Positions 1-7,752 of a stretch of DNA of 31,272 bases are shown here, piece by piece (the first letter of the stretch is position 1; each line of letters starts with the position of its first letter). The notes below the pieces were generated by a model. That model did not search any database, was not told the DNA's origin, and saw nothing but the letters and a program-made list of their open reading frames with translations. The DNA is from JBDKVA01 sp039679375. Its GTDB lineage: Bacteria; Bacillota; Clostridia; Acetivibrionales; DTU013. The stretch spans positions 1 to 31,272 of the forward strand of contig JBDKVA010000139.1 in the NCBI GenBank assembly GCA_039679375.1, in the 5' to 3' direction. The position numbers and the translations under genes were made by a program.

Positions 1-44
1 AATATTCCAAGTAACATGTTTAATGCCGAAAGGAGGAATTCCAG

Positions 45-518
45 TTGGAAAAGAAGGTTAGATCAAAAGAAGAACTTCTGAAAGATAAGGATCAAATCCT
101 TGATGTATATGAAAAAAATCATATGAAGTTTCAAAGACCTGCTCTCCTGACAAAAAAGGAGAAAAAGGTACTTGGAATAGGCAAGGATGAAGGAAAAGCT
201 GTTCTGAATCATGCCAGGATTTCATCAAGGAAGGTAAAGATCGTTTTAGATCTGATAAAAGACAAAAATATCGATGAGGCGTACGGCATCATCAGATATA
301 CTCCCAAAGCCGCATCAGAGCTCCTTATGAAGCTTTTGAAGTCAGCAGAGGCAAATGCGTCAAACAATAACAATCTGAACAGAGACAATCTATTTGTAGC
401 AGAAGCGTATGCCACACAAGGCCCGACCTTGAAAAGGATCATGCCCAGGGCGCAAGGCAGGGCAAACAGGATCAAAAAGAGAACGAGCCACATTACAGTT
501 GTATTAAAGGAAAGGTGA
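45..518 (+). CDS. rplV: 50S ribosomal protein L22, with long N-terminal extension
   Basis: L22 is a 23S rRNA-binding protein that lines the exit tunnel of the large subunit. The family core starts near residue 51 (KAVLNHARISSRKVKIVLDL) and ends with the tunnel beta-hairpin region (MPRAQGRANRIKKRTSHITV). The protein is 157 aa against a usual 110 or so, because about 48 charged, Lys/Glu-rich residues precede the core. The TTG start at 45 is supported by AGGAGG at 31-36 with 8-nt spacing; the internal ATG at 123 has no ribosome-binding site. It is followed by rpsC in the standard S10 operon order. Identity is certain; only the biological reality of the extension needs confirmation. Confidence 0.96.
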   Translation: MEKKVRSKEELLKDKDQILDVYEKNHMKFQRPALLTKKEKKVLGIGKDEGKAVLNHARISSRKVKIVLDLIKDKNIDEAYGIIRYTPKAASELLMKLLKSAEANASNNNNLNRDNLFVAEAYATQGPTLKRIMPRAQGRANRIKKRTSHITVVLKER

Positions 519-591
519 CACACCTCAAGAGCCATAACGAGGAATGTCCCCTTTTGAAAAGTTAGTCACTTGATAAGAAGGAGGTTGGATG

Positions 592-1260
592 ATGGGCCAG
601 AAGGTAAATCCACATGGATTGAGAATAGGTATAATTAAGGATTGGGATACCAAATGGTATTCTAATAAAAAGAACTTCGGTGATCTTTTGGTTGAAGATG
701 TCAAGATCAGAGATTTTATTAAAAAGAAATTGTATATCGCCGGCATATCAAGAATTGAAATTGAAAGGGCCGCAAATAAAATCAAGGTCAATGTTCATAC
801 AGCCAAGCCCGGTCTGGTAATAGGGAAGGGCGGAGCAGGTATCGAGGATCTGCGCAAGGAAGTTGAAAAACTTACAGGCAAAAGTGTATTAATCAATATT
901 ACCGAAATTAAGTCTCCTGAACTGGATGCTCAGCTGGTAGCTGAAAACATCGCATCTCAGCTTGAAAAGAGAATTTCCTTCAGGAGAGCTATGAAGCAAT
1001 GCATGTCAAGAACGATGAAATTAGGTGCAAAAGGTATCAAGACAGCAGTAGGCGGTCGTCTTGGCGGAGCAGAAATCGCAAGGAGAGAACACTATCACGA
1101 AGGTACCATACCACTGCAGACATTGAGAGCAGATGTTGACTATGGCTTTACAGAAGCAAATACAACTTACGGAAAGCTCGGGGTCAAGGTTTGGATATAT
1201 AAGGGCGAAGTTCTTCCTGCTGTTAAGAAAGAGAAAAAGGCAGAAGGGGGCGAACGGTAA
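592..1260 (+). CDS. rpsC: 30S ribosomal protein S3
   Basis: S3 binds 16S rRNA in the head of the small subunit and contributes to the mRNA entry helicase. The start GQKVNPHGLRIGI is the family N-terminus, and the KH RNA-binding segment with its GxxG loop (VIGKGGAGIEDLRKEVEKL) lies near residues 75-95. Length is 222 aa, normal for the family. Two ATGs are adjacent at 589 and 592. AAGGAGG at 578-584 is 7 nt from the second and only 4 nt from the first, so 592 is preferred. The stop codon TAA overlaps the rplP start by one base (TAATG), implying translational coupling. Confidence 0.97.
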   Translation: MGQKVNPHGLRIGIIKDWDTKWYSNKKNFGDLLVEDVKIRDFIKKKLYIAGISRIEIERAANKIKVNVHTAKPGLVIGKGGAGIEDLRKEVEKLTGKSVLINITEIKSPELDAQLVAENIASQLEKRISFRRAMKQCMSRTMKLGAKGIKTAVGGRLGGAEIARREHYHEGTIPLQTLRADVDYGFTEANTTYGKLGVKVWIYKGEVLPAVKKEKKAEGGER

Positions 1261-1700
1261 TGTTGATGCCTAAAAGGGTAAAGCGCAGAAGGGTGCACAG
1301 GGGCAGAATGACCGGAGTAGCAACCAGAGGCAACTTCATATCAAATGGCGAATTCGGTCTGCAGGCGCTTGAACCTGCATGGATAACGAGCAATCAGATC
1401 GAAGCAGCCAGAATAGCAATGACTCGTTTTACAAAAAGAGGCGGTCAGGTGTGGATCAAGATATTCCCTGACAAGCCGGTCACAAAGAAGCCTGCTGAAA
1501 CTCGTATGGGTAGCGGCAAGGGTTCACCGGAATACTGGGTGGCAGTTGTTAAGCCCGGAAGAGTATTATTTGAAATTGCGGGAGTACCTGAGGAAACGGC
1601 TAGGGAAGCTATGAGGCTTGCTGCGCATAAGCTGCCTATCAAGTGCAAATTTGTAGCCCGCGATAATGAAATGGGTGGTGACAAGAATGAAAGCCAGTGA
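1260..1700 (+). CDS. rplP: 50S ribosomal protein L16
   Basis: L16 sits at the central protuberance and helps organise the A-site tRNA elbow and peptidyl transferase region. The N-terminus MLMPKRVKRRRVHRGRMTG and the segments FGLQALEPAWIT and GSGKGSPEYWVAVVKPGR are diagnostic. Length is 146 aa, standard. The ATG at 1260 shares its A with the rpsC stop codon; translation is probably coupled because no separate strong ribosome-binding site is seen. The 3' end overlaps the rpmC start by 14 bp. Confidence 0.97.
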   Translation: MLMPKRVKRRRVHRGRMTGVATRGNFISNGEFGLQALEPAWITSNQIEAARIAMTRFTKRGGQVWIKIFPDKPVTKKPAETRMGSGKGSPEYWVAVVKPGRVLFEIAGVPEETAREAMRLAAHKLPIKCKFVARDNEMGGDKNESQ

Positions 1701-1890
1701 ACTGAGAGATAAGACACAGGGAGAGCTTCAGGATGAATTGAACGAACTAAAGTCAGAATTGTTCAAACTTCGTTTCCAGCTTGTCACGAATCAACTGGAA
1801 AATCCTATGAAGCTAAAGGATGTTAAGAAATCAATCGCCCAAGTCAAGACAGTGATGAGGGAAAGGGAAATTAAAGGGATACAGGCGTAA
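1687..1890 (+). CDS. rpmC: 50S ribosomal protein L29
   Basis: L29 is a small helical-hairpin protein near the tunnel exit that contacts L23. The sequence MKASELRDKTQGELQDELNE, followed by ELFKLRFQLVTNQLENP, is the family signature, and the 67-aa length is normal. An in-frame ATG at 1666 would add seven residues that are not family-like and lie deep inside rplP, so 1687 is chosen. The gene overlaps rplP by 14 bp and probably depends on coupled translation. Confidence 0.95.
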   Translation: MKASELRDKTQGELQDELNELKSELFKLRFQLVTNQLENPMKLKDVKKSIAQVKTVMREREIKGIQA

Positions 1891-2003
1891 GATGTTTTGG
1901 TTGCGCCGATGGTCGGATAAGGCAGCTGATTTAGAAGTGGGATCTGCCGAAAAAAGGAGCTGGTAGCTCCCGGAATTTTGATTAATGAAAGGAGGTATCC
2001 TAC
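1891..2003 (+). other. 113-nt spacer between rpmC and rpsQ with a small stem-loop
   Basis: Most genes in this operon are separated by less than 80 nt, so this gap stands out. It holds an inverted repeat GGAGCT-GGT-AGCTCC around 1956-1970 and the rpsQ ribosome-binding site at its 3' end. There is no T-run after the stem, so it is not an obvious terminator. No small ORF with a credible ribosome-binding site was seen. It may act as an mRNA processing or stability element, but nothing in the sequence proves that. Confidence 0.4.
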
Positions 2004-2261
2004 TTGGAAGAGAGAGCATTAAGGAAAACCAGGATAGGTAAGGTAGTGAGCGACAAGATGGACAAAACGATTGTCGTTGCTATAGAGACTAGTGTAAAAC
2101 ACCCCCTGTACAAAAAAATCGTCAAAAGGACTTATAAATTAAAGGCTCATGACGAAAAGAATGAGTGCAATATCGGTGATAAGGTAAAAGTGATGGAGAC
2201 CCGTCCACTTAGCAAGGATAAAAGGTGGAGGCTCGTCGAGATCATAGAAAAGGCTCGTTAA
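2004..2261 (+). CDS. rpsQ: 30S ribosomal protein S17
   Basis: S17 is a primary 16S rRNA binder with an OB-fold. The run KTRIGKVVSDKMDKTIVVAI and the C-terminal motif VKVMETRPLSKDKRWRLVEI are typical. Length is 85 aa, normal. The TTG start at 2004 is supported by AAAGGAGG ending at 1994; no ATG is available near the family N-terminus. Confidence 0.96.
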   Translation: MEERALRKTRIGKVVSDKMDKTIVVAIETSVKHPLYKKIVKRTYKLKAHDEKNECNIGDKVKVMETRPLSKDKRWRLVEIIEKAR

Positions 2262-2305
2262 CAGCCGATTTTCGAAAATGAGCAAAATTGGAAGGAGGTA
2301 CTGGT

Positions 2306-2674
2306 ATGATACAGGTTCAGTCCATACTGAAATCAGCAGATAATACAGGAGCTAAGGAAATGATGTGCATCAAGGTTCTTGGCGGTTCCTGGAGAAAATA
2401 TGCCAACATTGGCGACGTAGTTGTTGCTTCCGTCAAAAATGCAACACCCGGCGGAGTTGTAAAAAAAGGCGAAGTTGTCAAATGTGTCATCGTACGTTCC
2501 AAGAAAGGTGTAAGAAGGCCTGATGGATCGTACATCAAGTTTGATGAGAATGCTGCAGTTATAATTAAAGATGATAAAAACCCCAGAGGAACACGTATTT
2601 TTGGCCCTGTTGCGAGAGAATTGAGAGATAAGGATTACATGAAGATTCTGTCACTCGCACCAGAAGTTCTATAA
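2306..2674 (+). CDS. rplN: 50S ribosomal protein L14
   Basis: L14 is a 23S rRNA-binding protein at the subunit interface that forms bridge B8. It opens MIQVQSILKSADNTGAKEMM and contains the PGGVVKKGEVVKCVIVRSKK signature. Length is 122 aa, exactly the usual size. The ATG at 2306 has GAAGGAGG upstream at 2291-2298; an upstream in-frame start at 2288 would run through that ribosome-binding site and is rejected. It is the first large-subunit gene of the spc operon and is followed by rplX. Confidence 0.97.
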   Translation: MIQVQSILKSADNTGAKEMMCIKVLGGSWRKYANIGDVVVASVKNATPGGVVKKGEVVKCVIVRSKKGVRRPDGSYIKFDENAAVIIKDDKNPRGTRIFGPVARELRDKDYMKILSLAPEVL

Positions 2675-2701
2675 GGCGGAGCGGAGAGGAGGCGGCTTAA
2701 A

Positions 2702-3049
2702 TTGGCAAAAAGTGTACATGTAAAAAAGGGAGATACGGTATATGTTCTCTCAGGTAAGGATAAAGGCAAAAAAGGCAAGGTAATGGGCGTAAATCCGGAC
2801 GACATGACGGTCCTTGTTGAAGGCGTGAATATGTCGACAAAACACAAAAAGCCCAGAGGAAGATTCCAGCAGGGTGGAATACTTCATCAGGAATCTCCGA
2901 TAAGCAGTTCAAAGGTCATGTTGTTTTGCAGCAGATGCAAGGCTCCGTCCAAAATTTCAAAGGTCGTGCATGAAGACGGCCAGAAGGACAGGATTTGCAA
3001 AAGGTGCGGAGAGGTAATCGATACGCAGAAAGAAGCGAAAGAAGATTAG
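2702..3049 (+). CDS. rplX: 50S ribosomal protein L24 (zinc-ribbon form)
   Basis: L24 is an assembly-initiating 23S rRNA-binding protein beside the tunnel exit. A KOW motif lies near residues 7-34 (VKKGDTVYVLSGKDKGKKGK). Four cysteines, C76/C79 and C99/C102, form two CxxC pairs typical of the zinc-binding version. Length is 115 aa. The start is TTG at 2702, after GAGAGGAGG at about 2685-2693; the second codon GCA gives the usual Met-Ala start. Confidence 0.96.
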   Translation: MAKSVHVKKGDTVYVLSGKDKGKKGKVMGVNPDDMTVLVEGVNMSTKHKKPRGRFQQGGILHQESPISSSKVMLFCSRCKAPSKISKVVHEDGQKDRICKRCGEVIDTQKEAKED

Positions 3050-3080
3050 AATATTCTTCTTGAAAGGAGGTTAAGGTCTA

Positions 3081-3623
3081 ATGTCCAGACTTAAAGATAA
3101 ATATTTGCAGGAAGCAGTTCCGGCGTTGCAGGCAAAATTCAAATACAGCAGTCCAATGCAATTACCTAAGCTCAGTAAGATCGTACTGAACATGGGCGTA
3201 GGAGATGTGAAGGAAAATCCGAAAGCCATGGATGCCGCTGTGAATGATATGACGATCATATCAGGACAGAAACCAATCATAACTAAGGCAAAGAAATCCA
3301 TCGCAAACTTTAAACTCAGGCAGGGAATGAATATAGGATGCAAGGTTACACTCCGCGGTGATATGATGTACAACTTTGTTGACAAGCTCTTCAATGCCGC
3401 ACTTCCCAGAGTAAGAGACTTCAGAGGGGTGTCGGCAAACTCCTTCGACGGGAGAGGCAACTATACGATGGGAGTGAAAGATCAGCTCATATTCCCGGAA
3501 ATCGAGTATGACAAGGTAGATAAGGCAAGAGGTATGGATATTGTGTTTGTTACCACAGCGAAAACGGATGAAGAAGCAAAAGAGCTTCTTAAACTTTTAG
3601 GAATGCCGTTTAGCCAGAGTTGA
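3081..3623 (+). CDS. rplE: 50S ribosomal protein L5
   Basis: L5 binds 5S rRNA and forms part of the central protuberance. The segments LPKLSKIVLNMGVGDV, GQKPIITKAKKSIANFKLR and GRGNYTMGVKDQLIFPEIEY are family signatures, and the 180-aa length is standard. The ATG at 3081 follows GAAAGGAGG at 3062-3070 with 10-nt spacing. It lies between rplX and rpsN, as in other Bacillota. Confidence 0.97.
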   Translation: MSRLKDKYLQEAVPALQAKFKYSSPMQLPKLSKIVLNMGVGDVKENPKAMDAAVNDMTIISGQKPIITKAKKSIANFKLRQGMNIGCKVTLRGDMMYNFVDKLFNAALPRVRDFRGVSANSFDGRGNYTMGVKDQLIFPEIEYDKVDKARGMDIVFVTTAKTDEEAKELLKLLGMPFSQS

Positions 3624-3636
3624 AAGGAGGATAAAC

Positions 3637-3822
3637 GTGGCAAAGAAATCAATGATTAATAAGCAGCAAAGAAGCCCTAAATTCAGCACCAGGGCGTATA
3701 ACAGATGCAAACTTTGCGGGAGGCCCCATGCTTATATGAGGAAGTTTGGAGTATGCCGTTTGTGCTTCAGAGTTCTGGCTTATAAAGGACAGATACCTGG
3801 TGTTAAGAAGGCCAGTTGGTAA
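3637..3822 (+). CDS. rpsN: 30S ribosomal protein S14, zinc-binding type Z
   Basis: S14 helps fold the head of the small subunit and contacts S3 and S10. This 61-aa form is the short zinc-containing type, with C24/C27 and C40/C43 as two CxxC pairs and the segment YNRCKLCGRPHAYMRKFGVC. It starts with GTG at 3637, 6 nt after GAAAGGAGG at 3622-3630. The position between rplE and rpsH is canonical. Confidence 0.97.
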   Translation: MAKKSMINKQQRSPKFSTRAYNRCKLCGRPHAYMRKFGVCRLCFRVLAYKGQIPGVKKASW

Positions 3823-3847
3823 CAATCTTAGGAAGGAGGTTAAACAT

Positions 3848-4246
3848 ATGCAAATCACAGATGCTATCGCTGACATGTTGACAAGAGTTAGAAATGCTGG
3901 AACAGCAAAGCACGAATCCGTTGACATTCCGGCGTCTAATATTAAGAAGGATATTGCGCGCATATTACTGGATGAGGGCTATGTCAAGAATTTCGAGCTT
4001 ATAGAAGATGGGAAACAGGGACTTATCAGAATAGTCCTGAAATACACCGGAAACAAACAGAATGTTATATCCGGTATCAAGAGAATCAGCAAACCCGGCC
4101 TAAGGGTTTACGCCAATAAAGATGAACTGCCCAAGGTTCTCGGCGGACTAGGTATTGCGGTAATCTCCACATCAAAGGGGATTATGACGGATAAAAGGGC
4201 AAGGACCGAAGGCGTAGGCGGAGAAGTACTGGCGTTTATCTGGTAA
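3848..4246 (+). CDS. rpsH: 30S ribosomal protein S8
   Basis: S8 is a primary 16S rRNA-binding protein of the central domain and in many bacteria represses spc operon translation. It opens MQITDAIADMLTRVRNAG and ends with ISTSKGIMTDKRARTEGVGG plus EVLAFIW, both diagnostic. The 132-aa length is normal. The reading frame stays open upstream to 3746, but that part overlaps rpsN in another frame; ATG 3848 has GGAAGGAGG just upstream at 3831-3839 and is the true start. Confidence 0.97.
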   Translation: MQITDAIADMLTRVRNAGTAKHESVDIPASNIKKDIARILLDEGYVKNFELIEDGKQGLIRIVLKYTGNKQNVISGIKRISKPGLRVYANKDELPKVLGGLGIAVISTSKGIMTDKRARTEGVGGEVLAFIW

Positions 4247-4322
4247 TAAGGTATGTTTATATTTGAGTTTCTGAAAAGGGCTCTGAACGGGCTCATAATA
4301 TGAAGAACAGGAGGTACTTTAA

Positions 4323-4871
4323 ATGTCGAGAATAGGTAAAATGCCGATCGAAATACCCGCCGGTGTAAATGTTGATATTAAAGGCAGCGTTGTTACCGTA
4401 AAGGGACCGAAAGGCACTTTGACAAAAGAATTTCACAAAGATATGACAATAAAGAAGGAAGGCACAAAGATACTGGTTACGAGGCCTTCCGATGATAAGA
4501 CCCACAAATCCCTTCATGGCTTGACAAGGACTCTGGTAAGCAATATGGTGGTTGGAGTCACAAAAGGCTTTGAAAAAGCGCTTGAAATAAATGGTGTGGG
4601 CTACAGGGCGCAAAAACAGGGGAAAAAGCTGGTACTTACACTTGGCTACTCACACCCTGTTGAGATGGATGAACCTCAAGGGATCGTAACGGAAGTTCCT
4701 GCTCCCAACAAAATCATCATAAAGGGTTGCGACAAGCAGGAGGTTGGTGAATTTGCAGCCAAGATCAGGGCGAAGAGAGAACCTGAGGTCTATAAGGGCA
4801 AAGGCATCAAGTATGAAACTGAGATCATAAGGCGCAAAGAAGGTAAGGCCGGCGCCAAAGCCAAGAAGTAG
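4323..4871 (+). CDS. rplF: 50S ribosomal protein L6
   Basis: L6 lies near the factor-binding and sarcin-ricin region of the large subunit. It begins MSRIGKMPIEIPAGVNVDI and has the C-terminal RAKREPEVYKGKGIKYETE motif. Length is 182 aa, standard. The start is preceded by AGGAGG around 4309-4314. A 76-nt gap separates it from rpsH and holds no recognisable gene. Confidence 0.97.
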   Translation: MSRIGKMPIEIPAGVNVDIKGSVVTVKGPKGTLTKEFHKDMTIKKEGTKILVTRPSDDKTHKSLHGLTRTLVSNMVVGVTKGFEKALEINGVGYRAQKQGKKLVLTLGYSHPVEMDEPQGIVTEVPAPNKIIIKGCDKQEVGEFAAKIRAKREPEVYKGKGIKYETEIIRRKEGKAGAKAKK

Positions 4872-4888
4872 AAGGGAGCTGAAAATAA

Positions 4889-5257
4889 ATGGTTAACAAG
4901 CCTAACAAAAATGAAATCAGGCTGAGGAAACATGACAGGGTCCGCAAGAAGATCGACGGGACACCTGACCGTCCAAGGCTCAATGTTTTCAGAAGCTTAA
5001 ACAATATATACGTACAAATCATAGACGATACGACAGGCAACACTCTTGCAGCAGCTTCCACGCTTGATGAAGCAATTAAAGGCAAACTGGCTTCCGGAGG
5101 CAATAAAGCAGCAGCAAAGGAAGTCGGAAAGCTGATCGGACAAAAAGCCGTTGAAAAAGGCATCAAGCAGGTTGTGTTTGACAGGGGCGGTTACCTGTAT
5201 CACGGAAGAGTGAAGGAACTTGCAGAAGGCGCAAGGGAAGCAGGACTTGAATTTTAA
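4889..5257 (+). CDS. rplR: 50S ribosomal protein L18
   Basis: L18 carries 5S rRNA into the large subunit together with L5. Diagnostic stretches are RKKIDGTPDRPRLNVFRSLN and the C-terminal VFDRGGYLYHGRVKELAEGA with AREAGLEF. Length is 122 aa, normal. The ATG at 4889 follows GAAGGGAG. It is followed by rpsE after 21 nt. Confidence 0.97.
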   Translation: MVNKPNKNEIRLRKHDRVRKKIDGTPDRPRLNVFRSLNNIYVQIIDDTTGNTLAAASTLDEAIKGKLASGGNKAAAKEVGKLIGQKAVEKGIKQVVFDRGGYLYHGRVKELAEGAREAGLEF

Positions 5258-5278
5258 AGTTAAAAGGAGGGATGAGAA

Positions 5279-5779
5279 TTGCAGCGTATTGATGCTGGAG
5301 CATTGGATCTTAAAGAAAAGGTCGTTAAAATAGGACGTGTTACCAAAGTTGTAAAGGGCGGCAGAAATTTCCGCTTTAGTGCTCTTGTCGTAGTCGGCGA
5401 TGAAAACGGCTATGTGGGCAGCGGGATAGGAAAGGCTGCTGAAATACCCGATGCGATCAGAAAGGGAATCGATGATGCAAAGAAGAATCTGATAAAGGTT
5501 CCGCTTGTTGAAACGACTATCCCCCATGAGGCAATTGGTGAATATGGTGCAGGAAGAGTTCTTCTGAAGCCGGCAGGACCCGGTACCGGAGTTATTGCAG
5601 GCGGCTCTGTCAGAGCTGTCCTCGAATTGGCCGGTATACATGATATCAGGACAAAATCTCTGGGGTCCAATAACCCTATCAACATGGTAAGCGCAACGAT
5701 CAATGCACTTTCTCAGCTTAAAACAGCTGATGAAGTCGCAAAACTTCGCGGTAAAACCGCTGAAGAAATACTGGGTTAG
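5279..5779 (+). CDS. rpsE: 30S ribosomal protein S5
   Basis: S5 supports translational accuracy and the mRNA entry channel with S3 and S4. The double-stranded-RNA-binding-like N-terminal part contains VVKGGRNFRFSALVVVGDEN and GYVGSGIGKAAEIPDAIRKG; the C-terminal part has LLKPAGPGTGVIAGGSVRAV. Length is 166 aa. The TTG at 5279 follows AAAAGGAGGG around 5262-5271; no ATG fits the family start. Confidence 0.97.
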   Translation: MQRIDAGALDLKEKVVKIGRVTKVVKGGRNFRFSALVVVGDENGYVGSGIGKAAEIPDAIRKGIDDAKKNLIKVPLVETTIPHEAIGEYGAGRVLLKPAGPGTGVIAGGSVRAVLELAGIHDIRTKSLGSNNPINMVSATINALSQLKTADEVAKLRGKTAEEILG

Positions 5780-5791
5780 GAGGATACTACG

Positions 5792-5971
5792 GTGGCAAAC
5801 CTGAAAATAACACTGGTAAAGAGTATAAATAAATCTTTGGCAAACCAGAAAGCTACTGTAAAGGCTCTCGGTTTGAAAAAGATCGGAAGTAGTGTGGAGC
5901 AGCAGGACAATCCTCAGATCAGAGGAATGATCAAAACGGTATCACACTTGGTATCCGTAGAAGAAATATAA
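5792..5971 (+). CDS. rpmD: 50S ribosomal protein L30
   Basis: L30 is a small 23S rRNA-binding protein found in most but not all bacteria. Reading from GTG at 5792 gives a 59-aa protein beginning MANLKITLVKSINKSLANQK, with the conserved KALGLKKIGSSVEQQDNPQI and IRGMIKTVSHLVSVEE blocks. The start is 6 nt after TTAGGAGGA, which overlaps the rpsE stop region. The gene sits exactly where L30 is expected, between rpsE and rplO. Confidence 0.96.
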   Translation: MANLKITLVKSINKSLANQKATVKALGLKKIGSSVEQQDNPQIRGMIKTVSHLVSVEEI

Positions 5972-5985
5972 GGGAGGTGTAAAAG

Positions 5986-6429
5986 GTGAAACTACATGAA
6001 TTGCAACCTGTACCGGGCGCAAAAAAAGCTTCGACCAGAAAAGGCAGAGGCGTAGGCTCAGGTAACGGTAAAACAGGCGGTCATGGCCACAAGGGTCAGA
6101 ACGCACGTGCCGGCGGCGGAGTCAGGCCAGGTTTCGAAGGCGGTCAAATGCCTCTCTATAGAAGGGTACCAAAGAGAGGTTTCAATAATAAGGATTATGC
6201 AAAAGTGTATGCGGAAGTAAATGTTGCCGACCTGAATAAGTTTGAGGACGGTACCGTAGTAAACGGTGAACTTCTTATAGAAAAAGGACTTACAAAGAAA
6301 TTATACGATGGAGTTTCCGTATTGGGAAATGGAGAACTCACCAGGAAGCTTACTGTCCAGGCCGCAAGATTCACCAAGACAGCTTCTGCAAAGATTGAGG
6401 CTGCAGGAGGAAAGGTAGAGGTGGTATAG
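5986..6429 (+). CDS. rplO: 50S ribosomal protein L15
   Basis: L15 is a late-assembly 23S rRNA-binding protein. The N-terminal glycine-rich loop region (STRKGRGVGSGNGKTGGHGH, then KGQNARAGGGVRPGFEGGQM) is the family hallmark, and the C-terminal ASAKIEAAGGKVEVV is typical. Length is 147 aa. It starts with GTG at 5986 after AAGGGAGGTG and ends one base before the secY start, so it is probably translationally coupled to it. Confidence 0.97.
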   Translation: MKLHELQPVPGAKKASTRKGRGVGSGNGKTGGHGHKGQNARAGGGVRPGFEGGQMPLYRRVPKRGFNNKDYAKVYAEVNVADLNKFEDGTVVNGELLIEKGLTKKLYDGVSVLGNGELTRKLTVQAARFTKTASAKIEAAGGKVEVV

Positions 6430-6430
6430 T

Positions 6431-7729
6431 ATGGGCGGAATGTTGGAAACACTTCGGAATGCCTGGAGAATTCCAGATTTGCGTAAAAAGATCCTGTTTA
6501 CTGTAGCAATGCTGCTCGTGTATAGGATCGGATCGCATATACCAAATCCGATAGTTGATGCAAAGGTTTTCTCTGACCTGCTAAACGCCGGCGGTTCACT
6601 TGGCGGATTCCTTGATATCATATCAGGCGGATCATTCAGACTTGCAACGATTTTTGCATTTAGCATCACACCATACATCAACTCGTCTATCATCATGCAG
6701 CTTTTGACAGTTGCTATTCCTGCACTCGAAAGATTGCAGAAGGAAGGCGAGGAAGGCAGGAAAATCATACAGCAGTATGTAAGGTACGGAGCTGTTTTAC
6801 TGGGATTGGTACAGGCAATTGCCCTTTATATCCCGGTTCAGTCCAGGAATGGTATCCTTGACGGAGGAAGCGTTTTGAGTTTCCTGATGTTTACGCTGAC
6901 GTTTACAGCAGGCACTGCATTCCTCATGTGGCTTGGTGAGCAGATTACAGAGTACGGAGTTGGAAATGGTATTTCCATGATCATATTCGCAGGTATTTTA
7001 TCCAGGGGACCGAACGGGGCGGAAGGCTTAATAGCCAACTACAAACTGGGTAACTTTGGAGAGGGCGTCATTGGTATACTGGTAATTGCAGTCATTCTGG
7101 CCATATTTATTGTAGTAATCGCAGGCGTCATCTGGGTACAGGAAGCAGAGAGAAGAATACCGATACAGTATGCAAAGCGTGTCGTTGGAAGAAAAATGTA
7201 TGGCGGACAGAGTACTCATCTGCCCATAAAGGTAAATCTGGCAGGTGTTATTCCGATCATATTCGCCATGTCCATTATGATGTTCCCGTCAACGATCATC
7301 GGAATGTTCTTCTCGAATACAGACAACTGGTTTGTCAACCTGTTCAAGAACCCTGAAAGAAATGCATTGTATATCGTTATTTATTCACTGTTGATCCTAT
7401 TCTTTACGTTCTTCTATTCGATTATACAGTTTAACCCGATAGAGATTGCAAACAATATGAAAAAGAATGGCGGCTTCATTCCGGGATATAGGCCCGGAAA
7501 GGCGACGTCGGACTATATTACGAAGGTTCTCAACAGAATCACATGGTTCGGAGGATTTTTCCTGGCAATAATTACGATTGCGCCGATCATTGTTGGAAAC
7601 GTTACAGGTATTCCCGGGATCTGGCTCGGAGGTACGACAGTATTGATTCTTGTCGGCGTTGCGATGGATACGGTTAAACAAATCGAATCGCAGATGCTGA
7701 TGAGGCATTATAAAGGATTCCTGGAATAA
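6431..7729 (+). CDS. secY: Protein translocase channel subunit SecY
   Basis: SecY forms the protein-conducting pore of the Sec translocon in the cytoplasmic membrane, working with SecE, SecG and SecA. The 432-aa protein has about ten hydrophobic segments, the N-terminal RIPDLRKKILFTVAMLLVYR, the plug/TM2 signature GGSLGGFLDIISGGSFRLAT, and the cytoplasmic loop VQEAERRIPIQYAKRVVGRK. ATG 6431 begins one base after the rplO stop; the alternative ATG at 6440 lies too far from the GAGGTGG at 6418-6424. It links ribosome genes to adk, the normal Bacillota order. Confidence 0.97.
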   Translation: MGGMLETLRNAWRIPDLRKKILFTVAMLLVYRIGSHIPNPIVDAKVFSDLLNAGGSLGGFLDIISGGSFRLATIFAFSITPYINSSIIMQLLTVAIPALERLQKEGEEGRKIIQQYVRYGAVLLGLVQAIALYIPVQSRNGILDGGSVLSFLMFTLTFTAGTAFLMWLGEQITEYGVGNGISMIIFAGILSRGPNGAEGLIANYKLGNFGEGVIGILVIAVILAIFIVVIAGVIWVQEAERRIPIQYAKRVVGRKMYGGQSTHLPIKVNLAGVIPIIFAMSIMMFPSTIIGMFFSNTDNWFVNLFKNPERNALYIVIYSLLILFFTFFYSIIQFNPIEIANNMKKNGGFIPGYRPGKATSDYITKVLNRITWFGGFFLAIITIAPIIVGNVTGIPGIWLGGTTVLILVGVAMDTVKQIESQMLMRHYKGFLE

Positions 7730-7752
7730 GATTTGGGGGCGGGAGGTAAAAC

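Noticed and set aside
1..14. Possible last codons of rpsS (S19), reading Tyr-Ser-Lys-stop in frame 3
   Set aside because: The order fits, but three codons are too few to assign a gene.
3746..3847. N-terminal extension of S8
   Set aside because: It overlaps rpsN in another frame and the S8 start at 3848 has its own strong ribosome-binding site.
4997..5641. 214-residue minus-strand frame across rplR-rpsE
   Set aside because: It is opposite two certain ribosomal genes and has no family features.
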